Below, one piece after another: positions 1-12,917 of a stretch of 64,000 nucleotides of DNA (position 1 is the first letter of the stretch; each line of letters starts with the position of its first letter). A model generated the notes under the pieces. It was not told the origin of the DNA and searched no databases. It was given only the letters and a program-made list of their open reading frames with translations. The DNA is from Rhodamnia argentea (Eukaryota > Streptophyta > Magnoliopsida > Myrtales > Myrtaceae): the NCBI RefSeq assembly GCF_020921035.1, contig NC_063160.1:14783095-14847094 (forward strand), given 5' to 3'. The translations under genes and the position numbers were made by a program.

Positions 1-605
1 GTTGTAAAAACATCGAAAGGAATGGGTTTAAGGCCTATAACTAAGTCCTCATAGCGGATACCCTACCTTGTTGATTGGAGATCCCAAGATCTAGGTTCAA
101 AGGGACAACCAAGTTATGAAGACCGTATAGAGTACTGTAATTTATTACTCATTCCTAAATGAAGACAAGTACTAATATATAAAGGTTAAGCGAAAAGCTT
201 TTAATGATTCTGAATTGAGTATGTGATATACTATATGTTCGAAATCACCTATGTGAGTGTGAAGTGAGGGGCCGCTACGTGAGAATTGAAAAGGCCGAAT
301 TCTCTAAAACACTCATGAGACCAAGGCGGTGTTCATGGCCAAAACGAACACAACAAGGTGAGAACTAACTTTGTTCGAGAGAAAGTTATGTGATTTTTAT
401 TGTCTAGGCTTACACCAAAGGTCGACGGTTTAAAGACATCAAGTCTAACGATTGACCGAGTAAGTCCGATAGGTTTCACTAGGGAAAGTTCAAAGTTTCG
501 GACTACTTATCCCGATGTAACTATCTCTCAAGGAATAATCGCACATTGCATTTCATGCATATACGAAGAGTCGTGATGTCCGAATATCTCATTCATGTGG
601 GGGAT
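1..605 (+). mobile_element. 3' internal end of an LTR retrotransposon (noncoding part)
   Basis: This stretch has no open reading frame of note. It runs directly into a purine-rich tract (about 597-604, GTGGGGGA) followed at once by the TG start of a long terminal repeat. That is the arrangement of the 3' untranslated part of an LTR retrotransposon read on the + strand. The body of the element lies outside the window, so the family cannot be fixed; Ty1/copia is a guess from general appearance only. Confidence 0.5.
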
Positions 606-1684
606 TGTTGGGGAATTTATCCCTCTAGAGTGAATGAGAAGGAAATGTGGGAGTCCCACATAGGATGAGAGGTAGATGGGAGATGGGTTTATTAAGTGGA
701 ACCTCACAAATGGGTTTGGGCCCCAAGGGGCACCCCACTTTTGTGGAGGAGGGAGGACCTACGCAAATGGATTTCGGTCCACACGCGCGCGCGCCGCCGC
801 CGCCGTCCGTCCGGCCGGCTCGGTTCGGTTCGGGTCCGGGCTTCTTATATTCCATTTTTTATTTTTTGCCCATCAATCTTTTATTTTTTGCCGAACAGAC
901 ACATAGCCGAACGTAATTGTCTAGAAATTTCTGGACATTCGTCCGAACGAACAGTTGCAATTGTTCGGAAATTTCTGGACATTCGTCCGTGAACGAACAG
1001 TTGCAATTGTTCGGATTCGAAGAATAACGAACGAATACAATTGTTCGTAAGGAGTTGGTCGGTTATGAAAAAAAACTACCGCCCGAATTCAAGCTTCGTG
1101 ACTCTTCGTGACTTTTCGTTCTTCCAAAATAAATAGTCCTCGAATAGGCCATTTCGGGACACGGTTTTTCTTTCTTTTTTCCCGAGCATACATTTCGGTT
1201 TTCCTCCAAATCTTGCATACCTGTTTTCCCCTCATACATTCGGTGCGATAATTCTGCAAAGTTACGTTCGTTGGAGTCCTTTGAAGAAGTACCGCTTCGG
1301 AGGAACGCGATCCGTTCTATCCCGGGAGACAATTGTCCAACGTCCTCGGGTACGAAATTTATCTGAATTGAGGGGACAAATTTGTCTTAAGGACACAACG
1401 ACAATACGTTGGGCTCGGATCAACTTTCTGCATACTCATCTGCATTGGCTTCAGATTAGTTGTTCGTCGTTCAATTGCAATTTATTACATACGAACTTAG
1501 CCGACAACACGCCGCCACCCACTGCCACCGTCGCCGCCTCCCGCTGCCACCATTGCCGCCTCCTGCCGACCGCCGCCGACCACCACCGCCGACTACCGCC
1601 GCCGACTATCGCCACCACCGTCGCCATCGACCATCGTCGCCGAAGATTTTGTTAATAATGTTTTAAAAGTAGAAATTTTCAACA
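606..1684 (+). mobile_element. 3' LTR of the retrotransposon
   Basis: The segment starts TGTTG and ends CAACA, a perfect 5-bp terminal inverted repeat typical of LTRs, and is preceded by a polypurine tract. It is about 1079 bp long. Inside are about two and a half copies of a 46-bp direct repeat with the core TTTCTGGACATTCGTCCG (roughly 912-1015), and a CCG/CCA-rich stretch (1508-1640). The several short frames crossing it are low-complexity and not gene-like. GTTAT follows the 3' end and would be the target-site duplication, but its partner lies outside the window. Confidence 0.6.
912..1015. repeat. 46-bp tandem repeat inside the LTR
   Basis: Two near-identical units (about 912-957 and 958-1003) and the start of a third. 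Each carries TTTCTGGACATTCGTCCG followed by GAACGAACAGTTG. The units differ by a few substitutions and a 2-bp indel. Confidence 0.75.
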
Positions 1685-2859
1685 GTTATCAAACGAATTT
1701 TTCTGATTAGAAGTTGATTTCTCGTAGAGAAGTGTTACCATGCCCGCCCTAAGCGAACCAACCATCCCCAAGTTAGAACATTTCAAAAAAGAAAAAAGGA
1801 AACGGGGAACTCGCGTGAACTCGGCAAAATGGGAAGGTGAAGGCTCCCGGCCGGATTCAAAAGAGGAAAATTGAGTTTTAAGTAGAGAGAATAAAAGTGT
1901 CGTCGTGCTGATGAAAAGCTTAAAGTGGTTCTGTGCTGGGAAGGTACCAGAGAACAGTTAGCCGGTGAAGGTGTGTGTTAACTGTTAATGGCTTCCGTTT
2001 TCGGTCGAATCCAAGAAGCGGGACCGTAGCCGTAGCGCGGTTGCTTCCGCTTCCGAACTGGGTTTTCCGCTTCCTCTTTCCCACGATTTTGCAGTTCTGC
2101 ATTTTTCCCACCCGCGACAAAGTGACCATGTCTTTCTCTGCTTGTCTGTGATGGACATGCAGGTGTTTGACCAAGCGCGAGGTGTTCAATCCAGTCGTTC
2201 ATCATCGTCGTCGATGCGGGCTTGTCTCCCTTACCGTAGTGTTGTATCTGTGACCACGCAGGTGACGGACCGGCATCTTTGCGGGTGTTGAGCGGGAGCG
2301 CATCACGTACTACGTTGCTGTATTCGTGTCTCGCTGATCACTTTAAAAGTAGCTTCGGTTGAGTGAAGTGGCCCGAAGAGTAAGCTCTGCTTAAATTGAG
2401 TTCCGAAAACTTAAGGTCCCATTGATTTCAGTGTTGGGAAGCTAATGTTTCAGAATTGTGCTTGACAAATTTGATGCGCCGGCCCCCGGTTTGCTGTTAG
2501 ATTTTGGAGGAACGAGTTTCATCTAGTCATGCTCCAGTCTGTTCTTCGACATGGTTTCAAGTTATATCACGTTTATTCTTCTCTGCGCTCTTCGGATGAT
2601 CGAAAACGACATGGCACTCCTAGATACGTTGGATATCAAAGAGAAAGCAAAGCATACGCATCTTTAGATGATTGCCTCTGCTTACTGATGTTTTGCATCA
2701 TCTCCCGTGAATGTCTCTTCAGTTTACGAGCATGGTTGTGATGTAAAAATGCACGCTACGGTGTGATTTTTTAGCCAGGAACTCTGTCCGTGTCATTACT
2801 CTTGACTCTCGATCCTGTCTCTAAGCTGTTCTGTTATTTTTCCTGAAGAAACTTCAGCA
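1685..2859 (+). other. Promoter and 5' leader region of the first PILS gene
   Basis: There is no convincing coding region here. The stretch lies between the LTR end and the first PILS start codon, and probably holds the promoter and an untranslated leader, possibly spliced. The short frames at 1920-2205 (-) and 2529-2741 (+) have no recognisable domain. I could not place a TATA box with confidence. Confidence 0.4.
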
Positions 2860-5769
2860 ATGGGATTTTGGGACATCTTTGTCGTGGCGCTGATGCCTGT
2901 TTTGAAGGTGCTCATCATCACGGGAATCGGCCTAGTGCTCGCATTAGACTGCGTAAATCTCTTGGGACCAAATGCTCGGCACTACCTCAATGAAGTAAGT
3001 AGTGTCTTCAGACATCTATAAGCCCCCGATTTTTTCGAGCGACCGGAAAATCTCAGGATCTTTCCAATGCTCTTTATTTTTCCTCTCCCTGAATTGGATA
3101 TTATCCCGGGAGACTGTTGCGTTGGATGTTTTTGGTTTGCTTGCTTTCAGGTTAGGACTAACAACAGCCAATCTTTATTTGGTAGCTCGTGTTCTATGTG
3201 TTCAGTCCTGCGCTTGTGTGCAGCTACTTGGCGGAGACAATTACCCTGGAAAGCTTGGAGGAACTGTAAGTTCGGTTCAGATCATTCTTTCCATGGCAGT
3301 GTCATTTTCGCGCGTTCTTCTCACTTTCCCGATATTTTCGTTCTGCTTCATAGGTGGTTCATGCCGGTGAACATCCTGCTCACATTCGTCATCGGATCGT
3401 TTCTCGCTTGGATAGTTAACATCATCGCCAGGACTCCTCAACACTTGCGGGGTCTCGTCATGGGGTGCTGCGCTGCAGGTACACACCTTTTCTAAGATAC
3501 TTCCCCATAGTCAGTTTGGACTATTTAGTGATGCCTGCCGAAGCCAAAGTTATCAGCAACCAAACCTTTCTGGAAAGAAAGTTGGACTATGTTTGTCTCG
3601 GGTCGTCGTCCCTGACATGATCGAGCGGATGAGAAAAATTGAGCCCCATAAAGACGATGTATTCCCGAGAAGAGCATCCGCTGAATCTCTCTTGATCCCT
3701 CCATCTCTGCTGCTAGCTGATGAATGATCCGATTGTCACCATGCAGGAAATTTAGGAAACCTGCTTCTGATCATCATCCCAGCCATCTGCGACGAGTCGG
3801 ATAGTCCCTTTGGAGATTCGAGCACGTGCACTACCAACGGAGACACTTACACTTCACTTTCCATGTCGGTATGTTCTGACCGATGTGGGTGCTAGTCAGT
3901 ATGCTCTGCCATGATCTGTGTGAAAATTCGCCGAATTGTCTCGAAAGTGTCTTCCTTAAAAGTCTGACCTAGTGTCCATGGAGCTGCGAAAAATGCTAAC
4001 GGTGCACCGCCCATGCACTTCAAATTTCTAAGCAAGTACTTCCACTCAAGTCTCCGCCTTTCGACATTAATCATCTCAGTCTGCAACTTCTTTGCTGGTG
4101 CAGATAGGAGTGATCTATATATGGTCTTATGTCTATGTCATCATACGCATATCTGCAAATAAAGGCACGGGCACGAGTGATGAGAACGGGAGCAGCATAA
4201 AGTCTTCTGGTCAGACATCGGAAACCCGCGCCGAGAGTACTACTGAACCGCTTCTTCATTCCATTACCCTCGAAGAAGGTTCAGACCCAGTCGATTCTTC
4301 TATCACGGAGCCCGAGGGAAAGGTAAAGAGCCTCCGAATGTCCTTATAAGGCAGCTCTGTCTCTGAGAACTCTGCTTGCTTAGTTCTTTGACTCAAGCAT
4401 GAAGATAGTCATTGTATTGGATGAAGTGCATTCGTCTGGTTCAAGGGGGATAGCGATTTACAGGTCCTATCTGCCGTTTTGCAGGAAACTTTTCTCCAGA
4501 GAATTAGGAAGAAGGCCAAGATGCGCACCTGCGGAATCGATCTGAGGATGTTGCTCACTCCGATAACGATTGCAGCGGTAAATGCCCGCATCCCGGGTTC
4601 TCTCTTACTGCCCATTTGAATCTTTACTTGAACTGTCGTAACAGTGCTCGAAAACGAAGAATACTAGAGGATGTACTTACTCTGGATTTGGGAAATATTT
4701 CCTTTGGACACGATTGAAGCGACAGAATTGGATCGGCCTAAGTGTGGGGGAGCATCTAATAATGCGCTTTTTCCTCTGTAGATCATTGGGTTCGTCATCG
4801 GGATAGTCTCGCCAATCCGCGATGTGCTCATCGGCGATGATGCTCCTCTCCGCTTCATCGAGAGCTCCATATATTTAGTGGGGTATAGTACGGCTTTCTT
4901 CTGATTGTCTAAAGCTCTGTCTACTTCTATTCCTGGCGACAATGCGTGGCTACTTGATCAGCTCAGATTTCAAATTGCTGTATCTTCAATTTGAAACTCG
5001 AGCTATGTCGCCCTGCTTGCTGCAGTAAAGCATCTCTTCAATTTGGATTGAACCATATGTGACCCGACTCGACTCACCCGTTTGACGGGCATACTTGTCT
5101 TCGACCAAAATGTAGCTGTCAGACACTTATACATCGATCTTGACACTCACCGTCTGTTTCCTTCTCCGATCCGCAGGGAAGCTTTGATCCCATCGCAGAC
5201 TCTGATAGTTGGAGCGAACCTCCTCAGAGGTAACCAATTCCGTGCATCTACACATGCATGAAGGCCTTCTGTCAAAACTCTCCTCCTCCTAAACAGTTCG
5301 TAGTTTTTCTGCACCATTACCGTTGGACTGATTGCCATTTCTTTTTCCCCCCTTTCCTTGTTCAGGACTGCGGAGATCGGAAGTCAGCGTCGTCATGATT
5401 CTAGGGATCGTGCTCGTGAAGTACATCGCCATGCCGATCATCGGCGTCGGGGTCGTCAAAGCTGCGTCCCATTTCGGGCTGGTGGGGTCCGACCCGCTGT
5501 TCCAGTTCGTTCTCATGCTTCAGTTCGCTCTGCCGCCCGCTATGAGCGTCGGTACGGGGACTTCCGAGGAAGCTTTTTACGGCTTTTGCAGATCCAGTTC
5601 TTCATGTCTGGATTCATACGTGATTCTCTTCTTGTATGTTGCAGGTACGATCACACAGTTGTTCGGGGCTGGCGAGGCTGAATGCTCGGTCGTGATGCTG
5701 TGGACTTATGCCATGGCAGCTTTCTCGTTGACTCTTTGGTCAACCTTCTTCATATGGCTCGTGGCCTGA
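2860..5769 (+). CDS. PIN-LIKES (PILS) auxin efflux carrier family protein, copy A
   Basis: Ten exons: 2860-2994, 3186-3265, 3354-3478, 3747-3868, 4104-4322, 4485-4577, 4782-4882, 5177-5229, 5366-5551, 5645-5769. They join in phase to 412 residues, the usual PILS length of about 400. The protein starts MGFWDIFVVALMPVLKVL and ends in a membrane segment (SLTLWSTFFIWLVA). In between are the family blocks WFMPVNILLTF, GNLGNLLLIIIPAICDE, SPFGD, GANLLRG and LQFALPPAM, and the C-terminal GTITQLFGAGEAECSV. Hydrophobic helices lie at both ends, with a hydrophilic central loop (about 170-245). PILS proteins are known as ER-membrane putative auxin carriers that sequester auxin and lower nuclear auxin signalling; that role is inferred here from family membership. 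It is followed by a second copy in the same orientation. The start codon matches the family N-terminus and the stop is at 5767-5769. Confidence 0.93.
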
Positions 5770-7268
5770 TTTTTCATTTTTATTTTCGCACGCAATTTAT
5801 TTTGACACCAGAGTGGCTTTCCGAATTTTGGGTTTGACTTAAATTACCTCTCTTTTTTTTTTTTTTTGGGTTTTTTCAATTCTTTTTTTTTTCCCTAAAA
5901 AATCACATGTTATGGGGGGCACTAGGAATTGGGGACCACATACAATACAAGCGAGGGAAGCTCATCGATTCACGGGCATTCTTATCAGTGCAAAAGATGA
6001 GTCGATGGTGATATTTTGTATGGTTCAATTCATGGGAATCATGTGAATCTTTCTTTAAATTCCGATATCTTGCCTACGGTCTATAATTTCTTCCCTTGAA
6101 ATCTCCGAATTATAGAGTCGATTTTGCCTCTGTCGAATTTCGCTCTCTCGAGCCGGCTCTTGAGCCAAACGAGAATGGCCAATCTAAACATGTGCGTGAT
6201 GCGTGATCGAAATAAACAATTAACTTTTTCTTATAAGTGATAATACACAGAGAGAAGGACAAAATGTTGAAATAAGTTAAATGGAGAGAAGATATCAACG
6301 CGGTTGGAGCTTTGTTATTTGATTGTATAAGACAGTTGAAGTCGAACACCTCGCCTTAGGAGGTAGATGTTCAAACTTAGACCTACTTAAGTTTCTTACT
6401 AAAACGGACATTGGATAGCGGCCAATGCATAAACTTGGCCTACGGATTGATTGGTACATTTTCGCACTACCCGTAGCTCAAGAGAGGTAATATTTCGCAG
6501 GTGATGATATATAATCACAAGAAATGGCACGAGACGCCACACAACTAGGTTAGACGATAAGAAGCAACTACTTATGACTACCTATCTTGAGATTTATCGA
6601 TCGTTGATGCTGAGTCTTTGTACTATTTATAATATTATCATAGCATGCTGATTAATCAAGAGATATGAAATCCTATTTGTGCATTGAATTGAAGTTTTTT
6701 TAAGTGACTGGAATACCGATATGTTTTCCATCAATTCGATTTCATAGAATCTTTATTTATCTACTAGTACTCACTAGATTATGTAGTGAGCCAGGTGCAT
6801 ATCAGTACCATTCGTAGTTGCACATGGAGACTACTAATAATGCTCCAAGATAGTTCAATGTGCTCATCATCGCCCGACCTTGAGATGTGAATCATCTAAG
6901 GCGTATTAATATGGTGTACTCACGGAGGAACCTTTTTACTTATTGCTTTAATTCCAATAGATTTTTTCATGCTTTTCTTGGAGGTTTGGAGAAAGCTGCA
7001 ACAATGAATCCACGGATTTAAACCCGAGTATCCGAGAAAAATCAGAATATTTGATGGAAGAATAGAAGATCCTAGAGTGACATTTTAAAGAAGTAATCAC
7101 TATATAAAAAGTAACATGGAATAATAAATTTTCTTTTCTGCTAAAAAATACTTTAATTTCTAATTTCGGTTCTTTTCAGAAAATAACTTGATTAAACCCA
7201 ACCAAGCCCGGCCCAGGAACGGCACTGCGACCCGACCCGCCTGCCGTAACTAACTCCCTCCTTGCCTT
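5770..7268. other. Intergenic region between the two PILS genes
   Basis: AT-rich spacer with T-homopolymers just after the first gene (5851-5893), probably its 3' untranslated region. I see no coding sequence and no clear transposon ends. Confidence 0.4.
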
Positions 7269-8385
7269 TTGGCTCTGCAACATTTTCAGTTACGCGGTGG
7301 TGCCAACGTGCCACTCAGCCACCCCGTCCATGCGTCTCTTGTTCCGCTCATCTTCTTCGTCCCCGCCGATTTCTTCTTCTTCTTTCTTCTTCTTCTTTTT
7401 CTGCTTGTCCTCTTCTCCATATGTGAACTCTCGAGGGCCCTCCTCGCAAGCGTTTTTGTGGTACTCCTCCTGTCTGTAACTCGACCGTGGCCGTCTCAGT
7501 TTAGCGCTTCCGCTCTGTTTGGACTCCGTCGGAGCTCGATTTCGGACGGCGTGCATTGCTACGGTAATCATCATCTCTTCCGTTCCACCTTCGAGCGGCG
7601 TGTCATTCGCTGTCATTTGCTGCCTTTCCTTTCTTTTATTTTTTTTTCCCCTTTGCTACGTTTTCTATCCCACCGCACTTTGGCTTTCGCCCGAATCCTC
7701 GAGATGGTACTCGTTCGCACGGGCACGAGTGGCGCATGCAGGCGAAAACTGGATGTCAGCGCACATGAATATATTAATGGGTTGTCTTCTCTTCAGTCTC
7801 GCCGAGACGTGGAAAAATGTGCGTGTGTTAGTCTGGAATCGTCCGTCGCTCATGGTTAATGGTATGTAGGAAGTAGCGACTTCTTCGCTTTAGGAGTTAC
7901 TGTCCTGTGTTTGTTGGCTGGTAGCTCGTCGCTTGGTAACTTGCAGTTCTAAACTTCAGACCATCTGCATATTTCTGCGTATTACCTGGACTTACAATCT
8001 CTCTGTTGCATCTGCTTGAAAGTGTGGATGAGGTTCAAATTGGTGCCCCGAGTAAATTTGCATCAAGTCGTTCGATCTAATATTGCCAGATTATGATTCC
8101 ATTCCTAGTTTGGGCTCTTAGGTGGTCCAGCAGCTACTCTCCCAACATTTATTTGACTGCTAGAGTGGAATCTTAGTACCATTCTACCAGTTTTCTCATG
8201 CAGTCGGGTCAAAGTTCTGTGCTTTGCTCTGGGATCCATGCCCACTTGTACACTCGACTGAGGATGAGTTTCTGATCGAACTTCTACTGATTTACCCGTG
8301 GAAGAATAAAACTGCCCAAGACTCGATACTGTGTTTTCTTTCCCAAGGAAGTACAGGAGGAGATTGAGACCTAGGAAATTCCTCC
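7269..8385 (+). promoter_or_regulatory. Pyrimidine-rich leader region of the second PILS gene
   Basis: A TTC/CTT-rich tract (about 7345-7410) and further pyrimidine-rich sequence precede the second PILS start codon, as is common for plant 5' leaders. A 196-codon frame (7269-7859) crosses it, but its translation is low-complexity Phe/Leu/Ser and shows no family motif. It is best read as untranslated leader or promoter. A 5' UTR intron is possible but cannot be proven from sequence alone. Confidence 0.4.
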
Positions 8386-11300
8386 ATGGCGCTGCTGGAT
8401 CTCTTCGTCGTTGCGCTAATGCCGGTTTTGAAGGTCCTTCTGATTACTGCTCTCGGTTCTCTCCTTGCAATCGCGCAAGTAGATATACTGGGGGAAGAAG
8501 CACGAAAGCATTTGAATAATGTAAGTTCCAGATTTTCCTTTTTTCCAACCTAATTGGGTACTGTTGATTGCATGCCCAGAGTAACTACTTGATCGACTAC
8601 AGCACTTTTTATGATCGTTACAATTTAGAAAAGGATGGTAACTAAACAGTATAGTTCTGGAAATCAAGTTAGCGACAAGACACCTGTTATTAATGCTCCT
8701 TTATGAGTATACATTAACATGCGTGATGTGTGGAAATCAAGGCTACTGTCAATTTTTGGATAGAGAGATGTTCTCGTAATAACACAAGTTGTCTAGTACA
8801 AAAGGTAGAGTAAGCTTTTTGGCATGATTTAACAATTGAAGTGTCGTTCCGAATCTTATGTACAGAATACTGAACAATTGTTGGCGCCATTCCTTTGGAC
8901 TAAGCAACAAAATTCCTAATCAAGATTGATTCGAATGCTGTTTTCATCTTACAGATCGTGTTTTTTGTCTTCAATCCCGCGCTTGTGTTCAGCTACCTGG
9001 CCAAATCTATAACATACGAAAGCATGGCTTCATTGTAAGTTGCACACTACCAGTGCTCATCTTTCCAAATACATGTTCTTCTATGATGGTTTTTCAGGAG
9101 TAACTGTCTGCAAATCCATGTAGGTGGTTCATGCCATGCAACGTTCTTCTTACCTTCATTCTTGGCTCAGCACTTGGATGGATGCTCATAAGATTTAGTA
9201 GGGCTCCTGACCATCTGCAAGGCCTTGTCTTGGGATGCTGTGCAGCAGGTAAGCTTTCGTCAGATTTATGACTCTTACACCAGAATGAACTTTTCTTTGG
9301 GCCAGTACGACGAAGAAGATTCGAAAACCATTATCATAACAATCGGTGTACAACTTGTGAAAAAGCACCGACAGTGGAATTGGAAAGTGTTCACCAACTA
9401 AAAGACGACATCCTCTTGCTTCAGCGGTATCCGTTGCTTTGTTTGTTTGGAGAAGAGCGATTTTCAAACGAAAGTGAAATGTCTTTTTCTGAAAAATTCA
9501 GACAGAAACCAAACAAAACTGAAGCAAAGTGAACGAAACTATATAATTTGGTGTATTATGGTTTGAAGTGTTTAGAACAAATTTAGAATATTTTGTTTTT
9601 AAATTCGAAAACAAGATTATATGTGAATTGTAAAATCCAGTTTCAAAATGCTTAATATGTAAGTAGAAAAGTTTAGTAAAATGCAGCTTCGAAATGCTTG
9701 ATATGTAAGTAGAAAAGTCCACATTTTTGCAAATGGTAATTAATGTTTTAACGGCGATAGGTTTTCCTCGTAGAAATAATAAGATCCATATGTCTTTATC
9801 TGATACTTTTAGTGAGAGAGGACAAAGAAAATAAAAGTGGCTGCCCTCTTTTTGAGCTTTGTTATTGCTGTAATGCTTGGATGTATTTGTTAAGGTGTGG
9901 CATAAAACCATGATATCGATACAATTTACATACTGCATTATAAATGTTTCGTTCTCTAGTAATTAATTCCAGTGGACTCTCATTCAACTTATAGTATGCT
10001 TTGAACAGGCAATCTGGGGAACATGCCGCTGATTATCATTCCAGCAGTTTGCCGAGAAAAAGGCAGTCCATTTGGTGATCCTGAAAGCTGTAATACACAT
10101 GGAATGGCCTATGCTTCTCTATCTATGGCCGTATGACTGATTAATCTTGCTCTATTTAATATTGCTAGCCATAACAATAATAAGAGGGTTATAGTTCCTT
10201 ATTTTCACTGTGTTATATGAACTAGCATAAGGCACAGCAAATTATTTTTCATCAGACGCACTACCTTATATTTTGATTTCAGATTGGAGCCATATACATG
10301 TCGTCATATGTATACAACATAATGCGCCTATTTTCAAGTAGGAACTGTCAGGGATCTGAACCTGATGTTTCCATGCCCTGCATTCACTCTGCTGGAGAAA
10401 ACAGAAACCTATCGAAAATTCAAAGGTCGGAACTTCTTCCTCTACAACAGTTCTCGTCTGTGGAAGATCACGTTGACGTTGATGTGTCAACATTTGAGCG
10501 AACGAGAAAGGTTCATCCACCTTCCCAATTGCTGCCTGTCTTTCTGCAATTGTTAAGTTGCCTCTGTCTGAAAAAGACTAGAAATCCTCATTTGGTACTC
10601 TATCTAAGCACACGAGATAGTTGAGCCTCTTTGGTTATTAGGCCATAGTTAACTGCTGGTGGCTAAGTTCCGGTATTCTAATAATGAGAAAACAATTACA
10701 ATGGAAATTGTTATGGCATAATCCTCCAGCATGTCCTCCAGGCTGCAGGCAGTTTAACTGGGTTTCACAAGACAATGTAAAGTGAAAAGCATTAACTGTT
10801 TGCACATGCAAGCACTTCTTTTCAGAGAATGAGTAATACCGCCTAGAAATGACTTGACTGTGTTTTGAAGAAGTTGATAGCTGTTCGACTGCCTCTTTCT
10901 ATTTCTTCCAGTATTGCATGGCAGTAGCTAGCAGCAAAGCTCTGACTCTTTTAGGGTTCATAATCAGGTCCACGTTCCAGCCAAGGTAAAGACATTTCTG
11001 AGAATGGTACAGACAAACATCAACCCAAGAACGCTATTTGCACCTTCAACTATTGGAGCGGTATGCTATTTGTCTGTAGTGTTGAAGTTTCCATATTCGT
11101 AGATAGTAGATGATGAGAGGCATAAAATTGCATAAATCTAGACCATATGCAAGTTAGGGTCAACTAATTAAATTCCAGACAACCTTGTGCAGATTATGCT
11201 AAAAGTTTCTCGCTGTTACTGCACAATGAATATCCCTTGAATGGCATTACCTCCTAACAGTCAATAATCAATTTGATTTCCTAGAGAAGTAACCGATAAT

Positions 11301-12917
11301 TTTGGAGTCGGTGAAACATCATGCGTTCTATAACCTTCTTAGGATTATGCAGCGATTGAAACTCTACTTTCTCATGCAGCTCATAATAGAGGCTTTTAGT
11401 GTGAGAGAAGCAAGGTGGCAAGAGGGAGAAAAAAATAAATCGCATTACATGCCTAAGGTGTTGATTAACAATAGGTTGTTATTTCGGATGCAATTTATTT
11501 TTCACATTAGAGACTGAACCGTGTCATGCATTCTTGATTAACAGAGCTATTGTTGGATACTGTTGTTATCCTTCTCCTTTCTCCGAGAGAGTTTTTACTG
11601 TGTATTTCAGATTTAACACGAGACTTCTGTGCAGATTGGAGGTTTCATAATTGGCACTACGCCTCCACTCCGAAAAGCAATTATAGGTGATAGTGCTCCT
11701 CTTCATGTGGTTCAGGATTCGGCATCTCTTTTGGGGTATGTATTATGTATCCTTTCCTGATGGGTGTTTCCAACGCTTTTGGTGGTGTATGCTCAGTCTG
11801 ATGTCTTCTATTTGAATGTTAGGAATTGCTTTATAGGAAACCATGAATTTAGCAACGAAAAAAATTAACGATCTGGGAATTTTTGCGAGTGCTTTAAGTG
11901 ATGAAGTGCTTACACAGTACTGCTTAGTGGTTCCTAGCATCTGTTTTGCGCGTGTGCTGACTCTTCGGTAGTTCAATCCACTTGTCTGGAATCCCAATTT
12001 CATTTTTGTATTATTTACTTGCTTTACTGTGGTAAATTGAAGAACTGTTATTTCTGGGCCAAGAATCTCACATCACCTTTAATTGCTCATCCCCTCTGTA
12101 TTGGGAAAAACCAAGGGATTTGCGTTCCTTGAGCAGTCAAAATCTAGCAAACGCAGTTATCACCATGGGTGGTTTTCTCATATGTAGTCCTTGTATGCCT
12201 TCAGGGATGCAGCCATTCCAACTGTCACATTGTTACTGGGAGCTAATCTTCTCAGAGGTAAACGCTTCTATGATCTGATCTGTGATCACTTCTCTGCTCT
12301 CTGGTTCTCTTCTCGTTTCTTGTATTTGGAAGTCATAGTAATATATCTGGTATCTAGGTCTCAAAGGATCAAGTATACATCTGCCAGTCGTCATTGGGAT
12401 CTTAGCAGTTCGGTACATTGCCTTGCCATTGCTGGGCATGGTGATTGTTCGAGGGGCAGTTTATTTGGGTTTGGTGCAATCAGATCCCTTGTATCAGTTT
12501 GTTCTTCTGCTTCAGTTTGCGCTGCCTCCAGCCATGAATATAGGTAAGGACGACAATTCACTGTTTAACGTTCACTTTATCATCCTTTTGTTGAACAAGA
12601 AAACATGCCTTTGTCCTTTTCAAACAATGAGATGGGCGGAAAACAATTCTCCATCCGGCTTTGTGGACGTTTTTCCTTCCTCAATAGTGATCATTTTCGG
12701 TTATGCTCCTTCAATTTCAGCCTTGTTTTTTTGTTCAATAGATTTAGTTAAAACCATCTCGTCTGAACAGACTCGATATTCTCGATCGGCAGGAACAATG
12801 ACCCAATTATTCAGAGCTGGTGAGGCCGAATGCTCTGTCATTCTGCTGTGGACTTATGTTTTGGCAGCAGTTTCATTGACACTATGGTCGGCATTCTTCA
12901 TGTCGCTTGTGTCGTAA
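8386..12917 (+). CDS. PIN-LIKES (PILS) auxin efflux carrier family protein, copy B
   Basis: Ten exons: 8386-8520, 8955-9034, 9124-9248, 10009-10130, 10283-10510, 10968-11060, 11635-11735, 12205-12257, 12358-12543, 12793-12917. They join in phase to 415 residues. Nine of the ten exons have exactly the same length and phase as in copy A; only exon 5, coding the central loop, differs (228 versus 219 bp). The protein starts MALLDLFVVALMPVLKVL and keeps WFMPCNVLLTF, GNLGNMPLIIIPAVC, GANLLRG, LQFALPPAMNIG and AGEAECSVILLWTY. It is a tandem duplicate. Introns are longer than in copy A and one contains a short tandem repeat (9630-9721). The exon 5 donor (GTTCAT) is the least certain junction. The ER auxin-carrier function is inferred from the family. 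Confidence 0.92.
9630..9721. repeat. 46-bp tandem duplication in PILS-B intron 3
   Basis: Two adjacent units starting at 9630 and 9676 (GTAAAATCCAGTTTC / GTAAAATGCAGCTTC), each ending TATGTAAGTAGAAAAGT, with a few substitutions between them. Confidence 0.8.

Noticed and set aside
7269..7859. 196-codon frame before PILS-B
   Set aside because: Low-complexity Phe/Leu/Ser translation from a pyrimidine-rich leader; no family motif.
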